Both the position numbers and the translations under genes were made by a program. From Neospora caninum Liverpool (Eukaryota; Apicomplexa; Conoidasida; Eucoccidiorida; Sarcocystidae), in the NCBI RefSeq assembly GCF_000208865.1, contig NC_018397.1:5423748-5487747 (forward strand): a DNA stretch of 64,000 nt, in the 5' to 3' direction. The notes beneath the pieces were generated by a model, which did no database searches, was not told the origin of the DNA, and saw nothing but the letters and a program-made list of their open reading frames with translations. This document shows, one piece after another, positions 1 to 12,384 of this stretch. Within the stretch, counting starts at the first letter, position 1. Each line of letters starts with the position of its first letter.

Positions 1-1
1 G

Positions 2-3000
2 GCGTCTCTGCCTCCCGCGCCGCAGCCGCAAGACGCGTCTTCTTTCATCCACGCAACCCCTCGGCTTCAGCCCCGCCCTCGCAACGGCTGTCGACGCGGC
101 TTGGAAGGCGAACCAGAGCGGGGCGGCCCCGGGGGAGTCGCAGAAACAAGTGCAGAGACCGCGCGGCATGACGCGGCCTGGCGTTCCCCAGGTGTCTCTG
201 TCGTGGGTCAAGAAGAAGACGGCAACTCAGACGCTGGCCTTCGCGCGCTGGCGGGTTTCGGGGAGGCGGATGCCTCCGATTGGAGAGATGTCGAGGGGCG
301 AAAGCGGGCGGAGTGCGGAGCTCGGAACGCGACTGCTTCCGGGGCTGCGATCCATTCGGCTGTCTCGTCGGGTCTCGTTGTTCAGGGCCCGGGCCACGTC
401 GCAGAGAGGACGCGTGAAGCTGAAGCGTCTCTAGCGCCTCCAGGAAGCCCCTCCGCGGATGCTCAGCTCCCCTCTGGCGTCGCTTCGTTTCCCTCCGCAC
501 CGCCTTTTTCGGCGCCTTGCGCGGCAGCGGCCTCCAGCAGCCCCATGGAGGTAGTCGAGATCGACGACGAGGAGTCGCTCGGCTCCGAGGACGACGACGC
601 AGATAGTCTAGGCGGGGAGCGCGAGGGCGAAAGCGAGGGCGAGGAGGAAGGGAAGCGCTACGTGCCGTTCAGGTTCATTCGCGGCCTGTGGATCGACGTG
701 GAGCATGAAGGCTTGGCGGGGCCCGACGAAGAAGAAGAGAATGACGAGGACAGTCCAGGAAGAGAAAGGTAGGAAGACAGGCGTCTCACAGGCGCTGCAT
801 GGGAAGCGAATTGCGAAGGACGAGGGCCTCCTTTCGGCGAGGTGGTGCGCGCCGAAACGAGGAGCGGCCGCCGCAAGCAAAAACGTCCTCTGCGACCGAC
901 CAGACGCTGGGACACGAAAAGCGAGGCGGGAGGAGCGACAAAAGGAAGGCGGCGCGAACTGCAGGGAAGGAACGGCAGAGGAGGCAAGGGCGGCATGAAC
1001 GAGGAGGTCGGTTCGGTCTCCGTGCGTTCGCGCAGATGTGGAGAGGCGACAACGAGCAGAGGCAGATCATGCGGCAGCTCTCACGCCACAGGCCACAGGA
1101 TCCCGGCTGGGATACAGCAGTGTAGATATACACACATTTTTGGACTGGCCTCTCGAAAGGGAGACAACCCGAGCGGCGGGCCCCATTGTGATGGGGAGCG
1201 AAACAGCCCAGCGCGCGGGGAGCCGCATCGACCTTCCGGCGAGGCTGAAAACCGATGAGGGTTTGCAAAACCTACGCGTCCACAGAAGGGGTTCGCACCT
1301 CGTTTCTACCAGTCTTTTGTTCTTGCGAGGCATTCCCCCTTGTGTCGGTGACTACTCCTTTCCAACGCACCGCCGTCGCTTCGCCTTCCGGTTGAGGCGT
1401 CCTCCCCGGGGACTCCGATGGTGTCCCGGAACTGCGTCGAGTGAAGAAACGCCCAGTGCGCCGTGTCCCGCGCACTTCGTCGTGGAGAGATGCCGGGCGC
1501 GAGAGGCGGGCCGAAAGTGTGGCGGTTCTAGATACGGCGAAGGAGCCTTGAACGCATGCAAAAAATGCATGCAAACGGCGCGAGAGTTGTGCCTGTCCTT
1601 GTTCAAACTGTCTTTGCGTCTTTTGTGCAGGCCGTCACCTCCCACTGCAGACAGCCGATCGAAAGCGTTTTGTTTCTCGGCTGCGCCGGTGCTCGTCGAC
1701 TTCCGAGCGTCGGTGCACGCTGCTTACGGGGGCGAAGCGAGAGTGAGAGACCCGCGAACGTTGGAAGCGGCGATCTTCCAGGCCGCGCCGCTTTCTGTCC
1801 CGCTCTCTCTGAGCTCGCAAACGCTCAACGGCTCCGACGGCGCTGCAGGGCGAGGCGTCCAGACGGTCCTTTCCGGCGCCGTCGCGGGCTCGTGGAGCTG
1901 CGGAGACTCCGGCCTCGCTGGGCGAGGCGGCGCAGCTGGCGGCCACGAGCTGGGCGGAAACCTGGTAAGTCGCACAGAGGTTTTTTTGGGCGCATGCGAA
2001 AACGGGTCTTCTCCGGCTTTCTCCCCGAACTCGGGCGGCGGTCCCAGCAGACGAAGCGACACGCGCGGGAGGCTGGACGAATAAACGAGGTCGCCGTTTG
2101 GCTGTGTCAAAAGTGGCGTGGACAGAAGGCTGTCTTTAAGACCTTCGTTCCTCTTCTCTGGCCGTGAGGTGTACAGACACACCGGAGCGGTCGGGCGCTG
2201 TGGCAGCGCCGTGCCGGTTGCGGCACGGCGTTTGTCTCTGGCTTGGTCGCCTCTCTCGGGCCTTTGGCGTTTCGACACCCGTCTTTCTCTCTCTTGCTGG
2301 GAGAGGACGTCGCAGGAAAAACTTTGTTGTGCGGAAGAAAATGTCTCATAAGAACGCCCCGGTTTCGGTGGAGCAGCCGGCGGCGGACCCGACACTTGCA
2401 GGGGTGACGCACACCCAGGCGTCGGGCGTTCTGCCGAAGGGCGAGAAAGTCCGTGTTCTACGCGAGGCCAGTGGTTCCGCAGCGTCGACACCCGCGGGAG
2501 GACTAACGGGCGAGTGCGTTGCCTCTTTTTTTCCTCTCAGCAATACCGCCCGAGCAAGCTGGAGTTGTGCGTCGCGAGCATTGAGCAGAGACTGGCCAGG
2601 CAGCGCCTCATCGCGAATCCGCGCGACATCCTTCGAGGCGGCGGCGGCGCCGGGGGAGTCTACTACGACAAAGACGATGCGTTTCTCGACGACAGCGAGA
2701 CAGTAAGGACAGGCCTACAGACTCCAGGAGACTCGGGAGAGACAGAAGCAGCGAGCAGAGAGCGCACAGTGGCTGTACGAGGAGGACGAGAAAACGGTCC
2801 CGGAGGGGTGCTGAGGAAGGACGGCGACGCGGTGGGCGGCGCACGCAGATGAAGTGGATACCGAGACGAGAGAACGGGAGAGAGAGAAAGGGAGAGACAG
2901 GGAGAAAGAGAAAGGGAGGGAAAGGACAAGAAACAGGGAGAAAGGGGAGAGAAAGAGGACGAGCTGGCGCCGATACGGTTGTTCCCGTGGTTGTGTGTCT

Positions 3001-6000
3001 GCTCAGTTCCGCGAGTTTGGCATGGACCCGCAGGCTGATTTTGAAGACCAACAGACAGTCTCCGGAGCGCCGTCCGAAAGCGGCATGGACGATGAAGACG
3101 CCTATGAAGGCACAGAGGAGTTCGTGTGCGACAACGATCCAACGATGGAAGACTCCGAGCCGTAGGCGTCGTCTCAAGCGAAGGAATCGCCGGTTACCCT
3201 TTACACACGTGCACGCGGTGCGGTGTTCTCACTGGCATACATACTCGTATATTTTTACCTATATACATAGATACACGTAGAGGTACACGTGTACATCGAG
3301 GTTTTTTCTAGGTCCATGCATACGTCAGTGTATCTGGGTTTCTCTTTATATTTGTATACTTACACATGTATAGAAAGACACACATGTGCAGGTCAAGAGA
3401 GGGAGCGAGCGATGGGCTGGACTGTGTCGCTGTGTAGAGAGGCTACCATACGCTCTTTCCTCCAGGGGCTGGGCCCGAAAGCAAGCGACGGCATGCTTGT
3501 CTGGCACGTAAATGTTTGAGAGACTCACGAAGAAGACAACACGCTTCTCCGCTCTCTCGTCTGGAACAGTGTGCGTGCTGTAGCGACGACTTTCAACGAC
3601 GCGGATCTCCCGGACTCGGGGCGTCTCTGGAGACCTTGGAGCCTATCTACACGTGTATGCGTGCACATATATGTATATATGTATATATGCATGTATGTGT
3701 ACCTTAGATGAAAAGATGTAAGCTCCGAGCCATTCGTACGCGTGCTGGTTGTCGTGTTCAGAGAGGACACTGACAGCAACGTCAAGAAAGGCCGCAGGAT
3801 GCAGCAGGAGGACGAGAATTTCAATCCCCTGGCCTGGAGGCGATACCGAACCTCAGTGAGTGACGCGTTTCTCTCTCTTCTGGAAAGCGGGAACCCCTGG
3901 CCTCGTTGCTTTTTCGGCTGAAAGCCCAAGCTCACGCGCACCTGCATGCAGATGACAACACGGGGCCTGTGCATCTGGTTTGATTTCCCACAGGTGTCTT
4001 GCATACAATTATATCTATACACAACTACAAAGTGATATCTATGTATGTGTATGTTCGCGTATGGATGGAAGTATGCGGCATGCGGCTGTGTATATACACT
4101 CGCAAAAGTCTCCAGATGGCGGTGTTGTAAGCCGGAAGATGTGCACTCCAGCAGAGAGCGTCTTGTCGGGTTGAGGGGTGGAGCCAGGGGTTCCAGGGCC
4201 GTGGCATGGAGAGACACCGAGCACAAAAAAAGTTTCGAATCTGTCCTGTTTGTTCTGTGGAACTTTCGTGGGGGTTTCGCGTGTGCCTTGAGTTCTTCGC
4301 TTCATTGTCGACCGGTTCCTGGGATGAAAGATCGTGAGCGCAAAGAGCAACAGAGACTTTAACACTGAGGAGGCCTTCTGTGGACGGAAGATCGGGAGGT
4401 GACTGGTGTGTCGCGTTTTCTCCTTCAGCTGAAACAGAACATGACAGACGACGCGTTCAATGTCCTGCTCGACATGGAAGAAGAGCTGAAGACACTCCAC
4501 GGTGAGCGGAAAGGCACTGTTCGTAGACCGGCCTTGTAATGCCAGTGAGGCCACGAAGGCGGGTTGAGAGAGGCGCTCGACTCTCCGTTCCTCGTTTCGT
4601 CGCTCTCTTGTGTTCTTGTCTTTAAAAGTGAAACGCGTCGCGACGGAGTGCTTGTTGCCAGAACGCGAGTTGCTGGAGGGGAGGAAGAAAAGAGGCAAGG
4701 GGAGAAAGAAACAGACGCAAGGGGAGAAAGAAACAGAGGCAAGGGGAGAAGGAAACAGAGGCAAGGCGGAAGACAACAGAGGAGAGCGGAACAGAGGACG
4801 ACGAGAGTAAGAGACGGCGACGGAGAGGGCGAACGAGGTGAGAGGAAGACGAACTTTGTTCGTGTGAGCATTGCCTTCAGCGGTCGAAGGCGAGAATGCG
4901 GGCTCTCAAGCGATCGAGAAAATTATGGTGAAGCACGTGAGTCAATCTGAAAGCACAGTCGTGCCAATCAGGAGTGTCCCGCTCTGATCCAAGAGGGGGG
5001 AAACGCTGTGGAGGTGCGCCAAGGCCTGCCTTGTTGGGAAACGCAGTGGAACGGTCTCTTGCGTTTCGTCTCTTCACATGCTCTCCACAAAATACCAAAA
5101 GCCTCAGGTCCCGGAGCTGCAGATTCTGTCCATGTGGATCTCATGAGGCTTCGTTGGCGGAGCGATACTTTTCCAAGTGACAAGGCACAAACCAGGCATC
5201 CACACTCATCCCTCCATATGCACGTACACCTATCTACCTGTATATATCCATATATGTACGTGTGAATGCACACATAAATCTATGTGCACACGTTCCGACA
5301 CGATCAAATATCGAGCATGAACGCGCGCCGCTTGTGTGTTGCATGCAGTTGAGAAAAGCCTGGATCGAGCAACTGGCGAACCGGCAAGGGCCGGAGCGTC
5401 TCGTCGAGTTGGTGAGGAAGGGGGGAAATGTCTCATCGAATCTGGAGAGACCGAACCTCGGTGAGGAGGCGAGGATCGGGGCTCACACCTGGCGATGAGC
5501 GCTGTGAGGCAGGCGTGACTTCAGCGTTTCCCCTTGTTGCGCATCTCGCCTCCAGAGGACTTGATCACATCCCTGCATTCTGGGGCTTTCCTTGCTTCAT
5601 CGTTTTCGCTCTCCGTGGGTCTCTGTGTCTCTCCTTAGAATTGGGCTCTCGTGAATAAGTTGGGGAGTGCTCTGCACGCCATCTCGCGCGAATGCGGCGT
5701 CTTCCTCGTCCACGTAAGTCACGAGAAGCTGAGTCGAGTGGAAGACACGGGGCGCACAGCGTCTCTGGCTTGTGATCCTAGTCTGCGGAAGGGGGAGCAA
5801 TCGGAGGGACAAAGAGAGAAAGGCGGAACGCGACAAACCCGCAGCGACGAGAGAGAAGTGGGGGAAAGGAGAACGGCGAGGCAGGCGACGCGAGGCGGCG
5901 ACGGTGTGGGCGCGTAAAAGGAAAACCTCGTTTTTGGTTCCACTTCTGGATTAATTTATGAGTTTGATCGAGGCGTCGTGACTCCCGGTCCCTTTTTGTT

Positions 6001-6327
6001 TCTCATCGCCTCGAGGCGACAGGCGCTTGCCGTCCGCCTCCGCCGTCTTTTCATGGCCCAGTTCGTTTTGCTGGCCCCGTTCTTTTGGCACAGAAAACGT
6101 GGGTGAGAAGAACGCTCGTGCACAACAGCACGGTGTACGAGTATCTCCTCCTCCAGCTCTTCGACATGATCAAGAAGTCCCCGCTGTTCAAGAAGGACGA
6201 CTCCGCTGTCATTCAGAAAGTGCAGGAGGTGAGGAAAACGCCGGACAACCCAGCACGTGCACCGAAGCTCGCCACATCGAGACGCACATACCAATTTCCT
6301 CCCCAGGGGCAAGCGATATGGAGTCCG

Positions 6328-6362
<35 letters not shown>

Positions 6363-7290
6363 ATGTGTATGCATGCATATGAACACACGCATACATACGC
6401 GTTTATATATATATATATATATATATATGTGAGTAGATGCGCGGGTAAGGAAGTGTGCACGTGGTCACCTTTGACGAGGTGTAGACGCGGCAGGTAGAGG
6501 GTGACATTCTTTTTGACGGAGGACACACCAGGTTTGCTGGGGTCCGTCATTCGCCGGGGACCGCAGAAGGCCGTTTGTGTATGTGAGGCTGTGTGAGCTC
6601 GTCCAGGTGTGTATTGACACACGTGCGCGGTGGCAGTCGATGTGCTGCGCTGTGCAGCATTGAAAACATGCCTTGATTGTATCTGTGCACGCACGTTTCG
6701 ACGTGTTTTTTGTGGCGATCGCTGTCATTATGATGCAGAGAGATGTGTCGAAAAGCGGGGCATCGGCGCATGAAGACGCCGGACCTGCGTCGCATTGCGC
6801 GGGAGTTCCTTTCGTTTTTCCAGAGCGGGTTTCAGCGTTCCAGGGTTTTGGAGAGCTCTGAAGCTGACATACTTCAGAGCTCTACATGCTTCATGTTTGC
6901 TCGAAACACGGAGGCTGCCTCGGCTGTGCATTCGTGCCTTCCGCAGTCCTTCGAGGCCTGGCAGCGAGTGGCGGATGACTCCAAAGGCCCCAGCAACCCT
7001 CTGGCCTGTCTCGCAGTGCCTTTTGCTCCCATGCTTTTCGGCGGAGACCGGACGCAGCACTTGAAAGAAGCAGAACTGGCGAAGTCTCCGCTTCTCCGCG
7101 TAGGCGCAATCCTCATCGACATGGCCGCCATCTTCCACCTGCGACGGAATGGGCTGTACGTCCACTGCACTCAGGAACCATGCGAGTCCATTCGCTTTCT
7201 GTTGTGACGGTCGACAAAGAAACACGTCTGTGTCGAGTGTCTATGCGTTGCTTACATCCAGGACAAAGCACATGATACCCAACTTAAAAA

Positions 7291-7325
<35 letters not shown>

Positions 7326-8220
7326 GTGTAAGGTTGCCGCAGCGTTGTTCGTGTGGACATATTTGCATGTTTGCGGGTGTGCATGCGGGGCCAGGTGTTC
7401 GAGCACTGTCGGGTGTGCGATGCTTTTCTGGGTTGTCCTACAGCCGGGAATACGTCGAGCTCGGCCTCGGCGCCGAGAGCGACTTACAGCCCGACCAGGA
7501 ACAGCACTTCCCGCAGTTTCTGCGAGGTCTGCTAAAGCAGGCAGTGCTACGAAGGTTCGGTGCTGGACCACGCTTTACGCTCAGCGCCGCGTATCTGAAG
7601 GCCTTCGTCGCGCATTTGAAGTGAGTCCCAATTTGAGTCATTTCTAGGCAGCTGAGTGGCACGGACAGCCTGGCGCGGGCTGCGACGGCTACGACGCTAG
7701 GCTGGATTCGTTTGCGACACAGGCTTCCCGCCGTTCCCTTGCGTCCCTTGCTTTTGCCGCAGTAAGCGGGTGAATCCTGCATCTAAGAACGCCTTTGTGG
7801 CCTTCCCCCTGCATGCCCCGTCTCTTCTCTCGTACCTTCGGTTCCGCGGGTCTCTTCCTGTATCTCTATCTGCAGTTACACTAGCGAGTGTGTCCTGGTA
7901 TACAACGTGATGATGTGAGTCGCGGTGCCCTGCCTCTTTTCGGAGCACCCCCGCGGAGCAGGGAAGCATTCAGACGCTCGTGGATCTATTCACAAGCTGC
8001 AGTTTTCCTGACTCTGTTTCCCTCCAGAACGCGATTCAACGTGAACTTGTACGAGCGACGCGCTCGACGGTTTCGGGAGCTCCAGTTTCAGACCGCTGTC
8101 TGTCGAGCGGCCGTCGAGCAGGCAGGTGTCTGCACAGCGGGGAGCTCTCTGCCGGCCAGTGGAGGCGGGGCTTCGTTGCCTGGAAAAGAGAGCCGGAGTG
8201 AGGGTTTTTCCGTCAAGTGA
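2..8220 (+). CDS. Ubinuclein/HPC2-like histone chaperone subunit (5' partial)
   Basis: The reading frame is already open at base 2, so the N-terminus lies outside the window. Exons: 2-768, 1631-1964, 2541-2702, 3007-3161, 3762-3855, 4429-4501, 4881-4936, 5349-5411, 5639-5713, 6094-6228, then 7444-7620, 7876-7914 and 8028-8220 (TGA). Phases agree everywhere except 6229-7443, where at least one exon is unresolved (candidate 6947-7099, tgcag|TCC to CGC|GTAGGC, leaves a phase mismatch). The exon at 2541 encodes YYDKDDAFLDDSE, which resembles the Hpc2-related domain (YDxxDxFIDDSE) of ubinuclein/Hpc2/Yemanuclein. Downstream helical exons (ELKTLH, LRKAWIEQLA, NKLGSALHAI, LVHNSTVYEYLLLQLF) fit the ubinuclein middle region. 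The first exon carries a very acidic patch near 555-650. Family members bind H3.3-H4 within the HIRA complex in the nucleus; that role here is inference. Confidence 0.7.
4695..4768. repeat. 22-bp tandem repeat, about 3.3 copies
   Basis: Purine-rich unit beginning GCAAGGGGAGAAAG is repeated head to tail at 4695, 4717 and 4739, followed by a partial copy. It lies in an intron of the ubinuclein-like gene. Confidence 0.85.
6332..6428. repeat. Pair of TA dinucleotide microsatellites
   Basis: Two (TA)n runs, 6332-6359 and 6403-6428, flank about 43 bp containing ATGCATGC. They lie in an intron of the ubinuclein-like gene. Confidence 0.95.
7294..7324. repeat. TA dinucleotide microsatellite
   Basis: Uninterrupted (TA)n run in the unresolved intron region before the exon at 7444. 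Confidence 0.95.
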
Positions 8221-10426
8221 ACGGCGGCTGGCGAAGCAGATCTCTGTGGACAGCGTTTTGTCGAATTCGTTTTCGGATCGGGTTTCGGCTGCTTGTATGT
8301 GTGGCTGTCCCGCGCTCGGCAGTGACGGGTGTGCTGCAGAGGGCCTCTTTTGTGTCGTGGGTGTCGTTCGCGCATGTCTCCTGTTTCGTTCTCGTCGGTT
8401 CGTGGGCTTTTCTTCTTCGCTTCGAGTAAATCGCACTCGTAGTGTAGTGCCGTTGTTAGTTAGTGCCGCCTCACCCTGTGTGCTGCCTTCTAGCGGTTCT
8501 GCGTGCACGCGTTTGCGGGTGCCTTGCCGTACGCTATGGATCAGCCCCCGGGGGCTGGGGAACGGCGAGGAAGAAACGGGATATACAGATGAGGGGTTGA
8601 ACAGCGAAGGACGACAACGGCGGAATGACCTTTTTGCCTCCGGGGTGAGGTACGTCCGCGCAAATGTCTAGGTAGAGTCCGTGTATAAAGTGCAGGCGCC
8701 TTTGTGGCGAACTGGCTACAACGAAGCTGGGGACGGGAGTGAGGAAGCAAGGGCCAGAGAGCGAGTGAACCGGGACGGAGGACCGAACACAGAGACAGAC
8801 GAGCGAACAAAGACGCGAGCGAGGAGCTGTGTTTCGTGGCACAGTGCGTCATCTATTTCTGATAGAGTGAAGAGGCGCAGATGACCAAAACGGATTCTCG
8901 TGATTTTGTGCAGCTTTCGGGACGGAAGACGCGGATGAACAGCTGGGTGCTGCGTGATACTGCAAAAGACACTTTTGAAAAACTGCGTGGCCTCCGCCAC
9001 TTTTATATCTTTTTTCAGAGAGCAGAGAGCACGAGACGCGCGAGTGATTCGCAAAGCGTCCACTAAACGTGGATCTCCTAGTGGATCTTCTTCAGCCACA
9101 AGGACCTCATAGGTGGAGCCAAACACGGTGGACGGGCTCATCACTACACAACTGTTTCACACGTTCAGGAGGCGACACTGTGGGCGTAGAAAACTGGAAT
9201 TACATCTTCAAGTCCCTACTGCACGGAACACATTACAGACGTCCGATTTCCGCCACGTACATCCGGGGGGGGGCGGTGTCTTTGGTCAGGGGAGAACAGA
9301 GAGACAGGTAGCGATTCGGGCACGTGCTGAGGGAAGCGTCGTAGGGCATATTTCCCTACGTTGCAGGCAGTGAGGAACAATGCGTCAATCGAGAGGTGAA
9401 CGCAGGGGACACATCCATACTGAGGTTCCCTTCGAGTCCTCGTATCAGTCACGGAGACTGGCACATAGAAGTCTGCCGTTGTCTTGGTCCTCGTGGACCG
9501 GCTACTCGCCTCCCAACCCGGGACAGCGATCGCCTCACATCGGGTCAATTTTTGAGACACCCATTTCCCGAAGACTTCCTCGAAATGGATGGGAAAAGAA
9601 GACTACAGAGGGGACTTCCTCTTAGGCACACGCCACATGGTCCCCGGCAAAACACAGGCGCGGAAGTTGCCATGAATGTGAACACGAATCTGAAAGTCGC
9701 CTTTGCAGAGACCTTGCAGAGCGTAAAATTTAGCCATTTTTCCTGCCTGATGCCTGCACCAGAACCTCCGCATTTGGCCCCGTGGTCCCACAGCCAGTAA
9801 CGTCCACAGAGAGTGTTTGACCGCCGAGTCTTCTTTGCGGACAGCTACAATTGTGCTCAACGGTACTGATCCCGTCGGAGACGGACCGCCCACACCGGGT
9901 CACTTGTAACTTTCTTAGCAAACACATTTCGGTCACACCCAGCACAAACCGTAGCCTTGTGTTCCTGCGCTGGTGCACACACTCCTGACCACGGTGTGGC
10001 CGTCAGCCGATTGTGCGTCTCGCTGTTTTTGCTAGTAACGGGATTGTCCCTTGGACGTGTGCCGGCAACCCGTCTTCTCCACCCCCAGCAGCTTTTACTT
10101 CAGACATACCAAAAACAGCATCGCGCGATCCGTGAGCATAGCTGCAGGCGAGGGTACCTATCACCGCATTGCAGTACGTTCGAGAAACTTTTCTCGGAAG
10201 CGTTATTTTCCGCACAACTGGGCTGCTCGTAGAATGCTGTTCGCTCACTTCGTGTATCCGTGAGATCGTAGCCACTGTCCAACGACACAGGGCAGTATGC
10301 GTGTGCGGGGTAGTGCCGCGTGGGGTGACCTCAGTAGCGGTCCTTCGGTAAAGTCAGTTGCCTTCGGCACGCAAAGTGCCGGCTGAATTGCGTTCAGTCT
10401 CCTTGACTTGATTTGTTTTCCACAGA
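8221..10426. other. Spacer with coding-like ORF pieces, no assigned gene
   Basis: This follows the ubinuclein-like stop codon and should hold its 3' UTR. GC content drops after about 8.9 kb. Two plus-strand open stretches in the same frame look protein-like: about 9163-9308, and 9367-9800 following gttgcag|GC. Neither starts with ATG and I could not join them in phase. The minus strand over 9603-9893 also looks protein-like, so chance is a real explanation. No homology recognised. Confidence 0.4.
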
Positions 10427-10930
10427 ATGACGGTTTCCCGGTGTGGGAAGTTCGCTCTTGTGGCCATCTTCCTGGCAGCATGCGGACGGGAGATATGGGG
10501 GGTGCGGTTCGCGCAGGGGTCGGAGTCGCCGTCAGATTCTCGGCCACTCCGTAGAACACCCATGGAAGAGCAGTTCGCCAAGATGTCCATGCATCTGAAA
10601 AAGCAGGATCAGGAACTCCAGCAAGTGATGCAGAAAACGCAAAATGTTGAAGACCAACTGGAAGCACTCATGAAGATCCTTGCCAAGAGGGTATACTTGA
10701 GACGATGTGGCCTCAAGCGTGGCTTACTTGCCGCCACTTTCGCTCTAACGGCTATCCCCAGTGCACTGCTGCAGGAAGGGTGGGAACGTGCAATACTGGG
10801 ATTTATTGCCGTTGCCTTGGGAGTCGTATCCTACTCATACCTAAAGCGATACTTCACTACCCGCGATGTTATACCACCAACGAGAAAAGAGAGCGAAAAA
10901 GGGGAGCTGACTACCACCGCACCGAAGTAA
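10427..10930 (+). CDS. Small secreted protein, dense-granule (GRA3-like) candidate
   Basis: A single-exon ORF of 167 aa. Residues 1-25 form a convincing signal peptide (hydrophobic FALVAIFLAA core). Residues about 46-91 are a charged, Gln-rich probable coiled coil. Two hydrophobic segments follow at about 98-113 and 120-137, then a polar basic tail. The order signal peptide, short linker, coiled coil, G-L-K-R, paired hydrophobic helices matches what I recall of Toxoplasma GRA3, so a parasitophorous-vacuole protein is a reasonable inference; sequence identity is low and I do not assign the name. An acceptor-like tttccacag sits just before the ATG, so a 5' UTR intron is possible. It lies alone in a gene-poor island. 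Confidence 0.6.
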   Translation: MTVSRCGKFALVAIFLAACGREIWGVRFAQGSESPSDSRPLRRTPMEEQFAKMSMHLKKQDQELQQVMQKTQNVEDQLEALMKILAKRVYLRRCGLKRGLLAATFALTAIPSALLQEGWERAILGFIAVALGVVSYSYLKRYFTTRDVIPPTRKESEKGELTTTAPK

Positions 10931-11746
10931 AAGGAACCCAGATCGAAGGAGCAAAGCGAAATGCACGACGTGGAAGTAACTGGGCCATCGGGGACGCGGA
11001 GCGGAAACTCAAACCACAGTACAGGTGAGAAGTAGCCAATCAGCAGCGAAGCTGTCCGTCGTAGAGGCACACACGAAATTGAATCGTACTCTGGAGAAAG
11101 CCACCGCGTGCAGTGCATTAGGGTTGCTTTCTTCAGCAGGCCTCTGTTGATGACCGTACTACGAATTGATCCCGTAGCGTTGCTACACACTGGTCCTCGC
11201 GATTTGCCCTCTATCTAGAGGCGCTGTGCTTGTAAGCTGAGCCGTTACGCGTGAGTGCAAAGAATGAGTGGATGCACTTTCCCCGTCCGCACCCTTTCCG
11301 GATAACGGAGGTATTGTATAGATCAACAGGCAGTCATGTTTCTCCGTTCCGCATCTCTGCACATGTGATCCAGAAGAGTGCTGACACCGAACGTTCCTTC
11401 TCTTTTCCTGTTTCGTGGATTCCTTGCTCGCGTGACAAAGGTTTAATGAAAGGGATCCGAGTTCTTCTGCAAGACCAGAGTTCTGAACCGGTTTCAGCAA
11501 GCAAGGAATTCTTCGCACCGTAACTGCTCGAAAAACAGGGCGCTCTGTGTCGTCCTCGCGTCGTGAATGTGACTGCCTCCTAAACGATGGAGGTCTCCTC
11601 AAACCAACGTCAGGGCTCGCTCCCTAAATAATCACTAACCCAAACGTGGCCGTAATATTTTAAGATGAAACCTCCCTGACCTTCCCCTATCCACCCCACT
11701 CCATTCATACGAGAACGAGTGACGCTTTGAGCACTAGCGCGACAGC

Positions 11747-11782
11747 ATCGTACAAGCACTCAGCTAGTTATTGAGAGACACT
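11747..11782. repeat. Dispersed 36-bp repeat, copy A
   Basis: Matches 35020-35055 in the same orientation at 33 of 36 positions. The shared core is GCTAGTTATTGAGAGA. Flanks do not align by eye. Both copies sit in lower-GC, gene-poor DNA. Confidence 0.7.
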
Positions 11783-12384
11783 CACGAGCCCAAAACCATA
11801 ACTACCATTCATACACGATATAATTTAGATAGCTGTGATATTTTTAGGAGCATAGGGGCACGACAGCTGCATGTGTAACAGCCCGTCTCTTCCCCACCGT
11901 TACATCAGCCTGCTGTGTGCGAATGCATTGTAGCGAGAAAACCATTGAGCGAGCACCAAGAAGCAGTGGCCTTACCGTACCGGCACTTGAACGTTGACAC
12001 AGAGACGTAGGCGCACATGGGCACATATGTATGCTGGGTGTCGAGACTCAGAGACTAGGTTGTTCCCTTTTTTCCCGCTGGTTTCCTCCTCGTGCTGGAG
12101 CCTATTGTTCACATCAATGTTGTAGTCACCGCTCATACGGCACCACGGGAACGGCCAGAGTCCACGAGCAGGAGGACTTAAGTTGCAGTTGTTCGATTTT
12201 ACAGTTTAATTAAGCACTGCGCAAGAAGCCCAGTCAGGACTCACCTGCAAGGGAAAGATCGAAAATGTAACCGTTCCGACTGAAACGTTGCGCATCTGAT
12301 GAACGTGACAGTACGGTTGCGCATGTTTCGAGTCCAGCAGCCAGCGACTGTCATGCGACCAGCTATGACACGCACAATGGATCA

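Noticed and set aside
9603..9893. 96-codon minus-strand frame opposite the 9367-9800 segment
   Set aside because: Reads as protein-like but has no homology; used as a caution that such frames occur by chance in this region.
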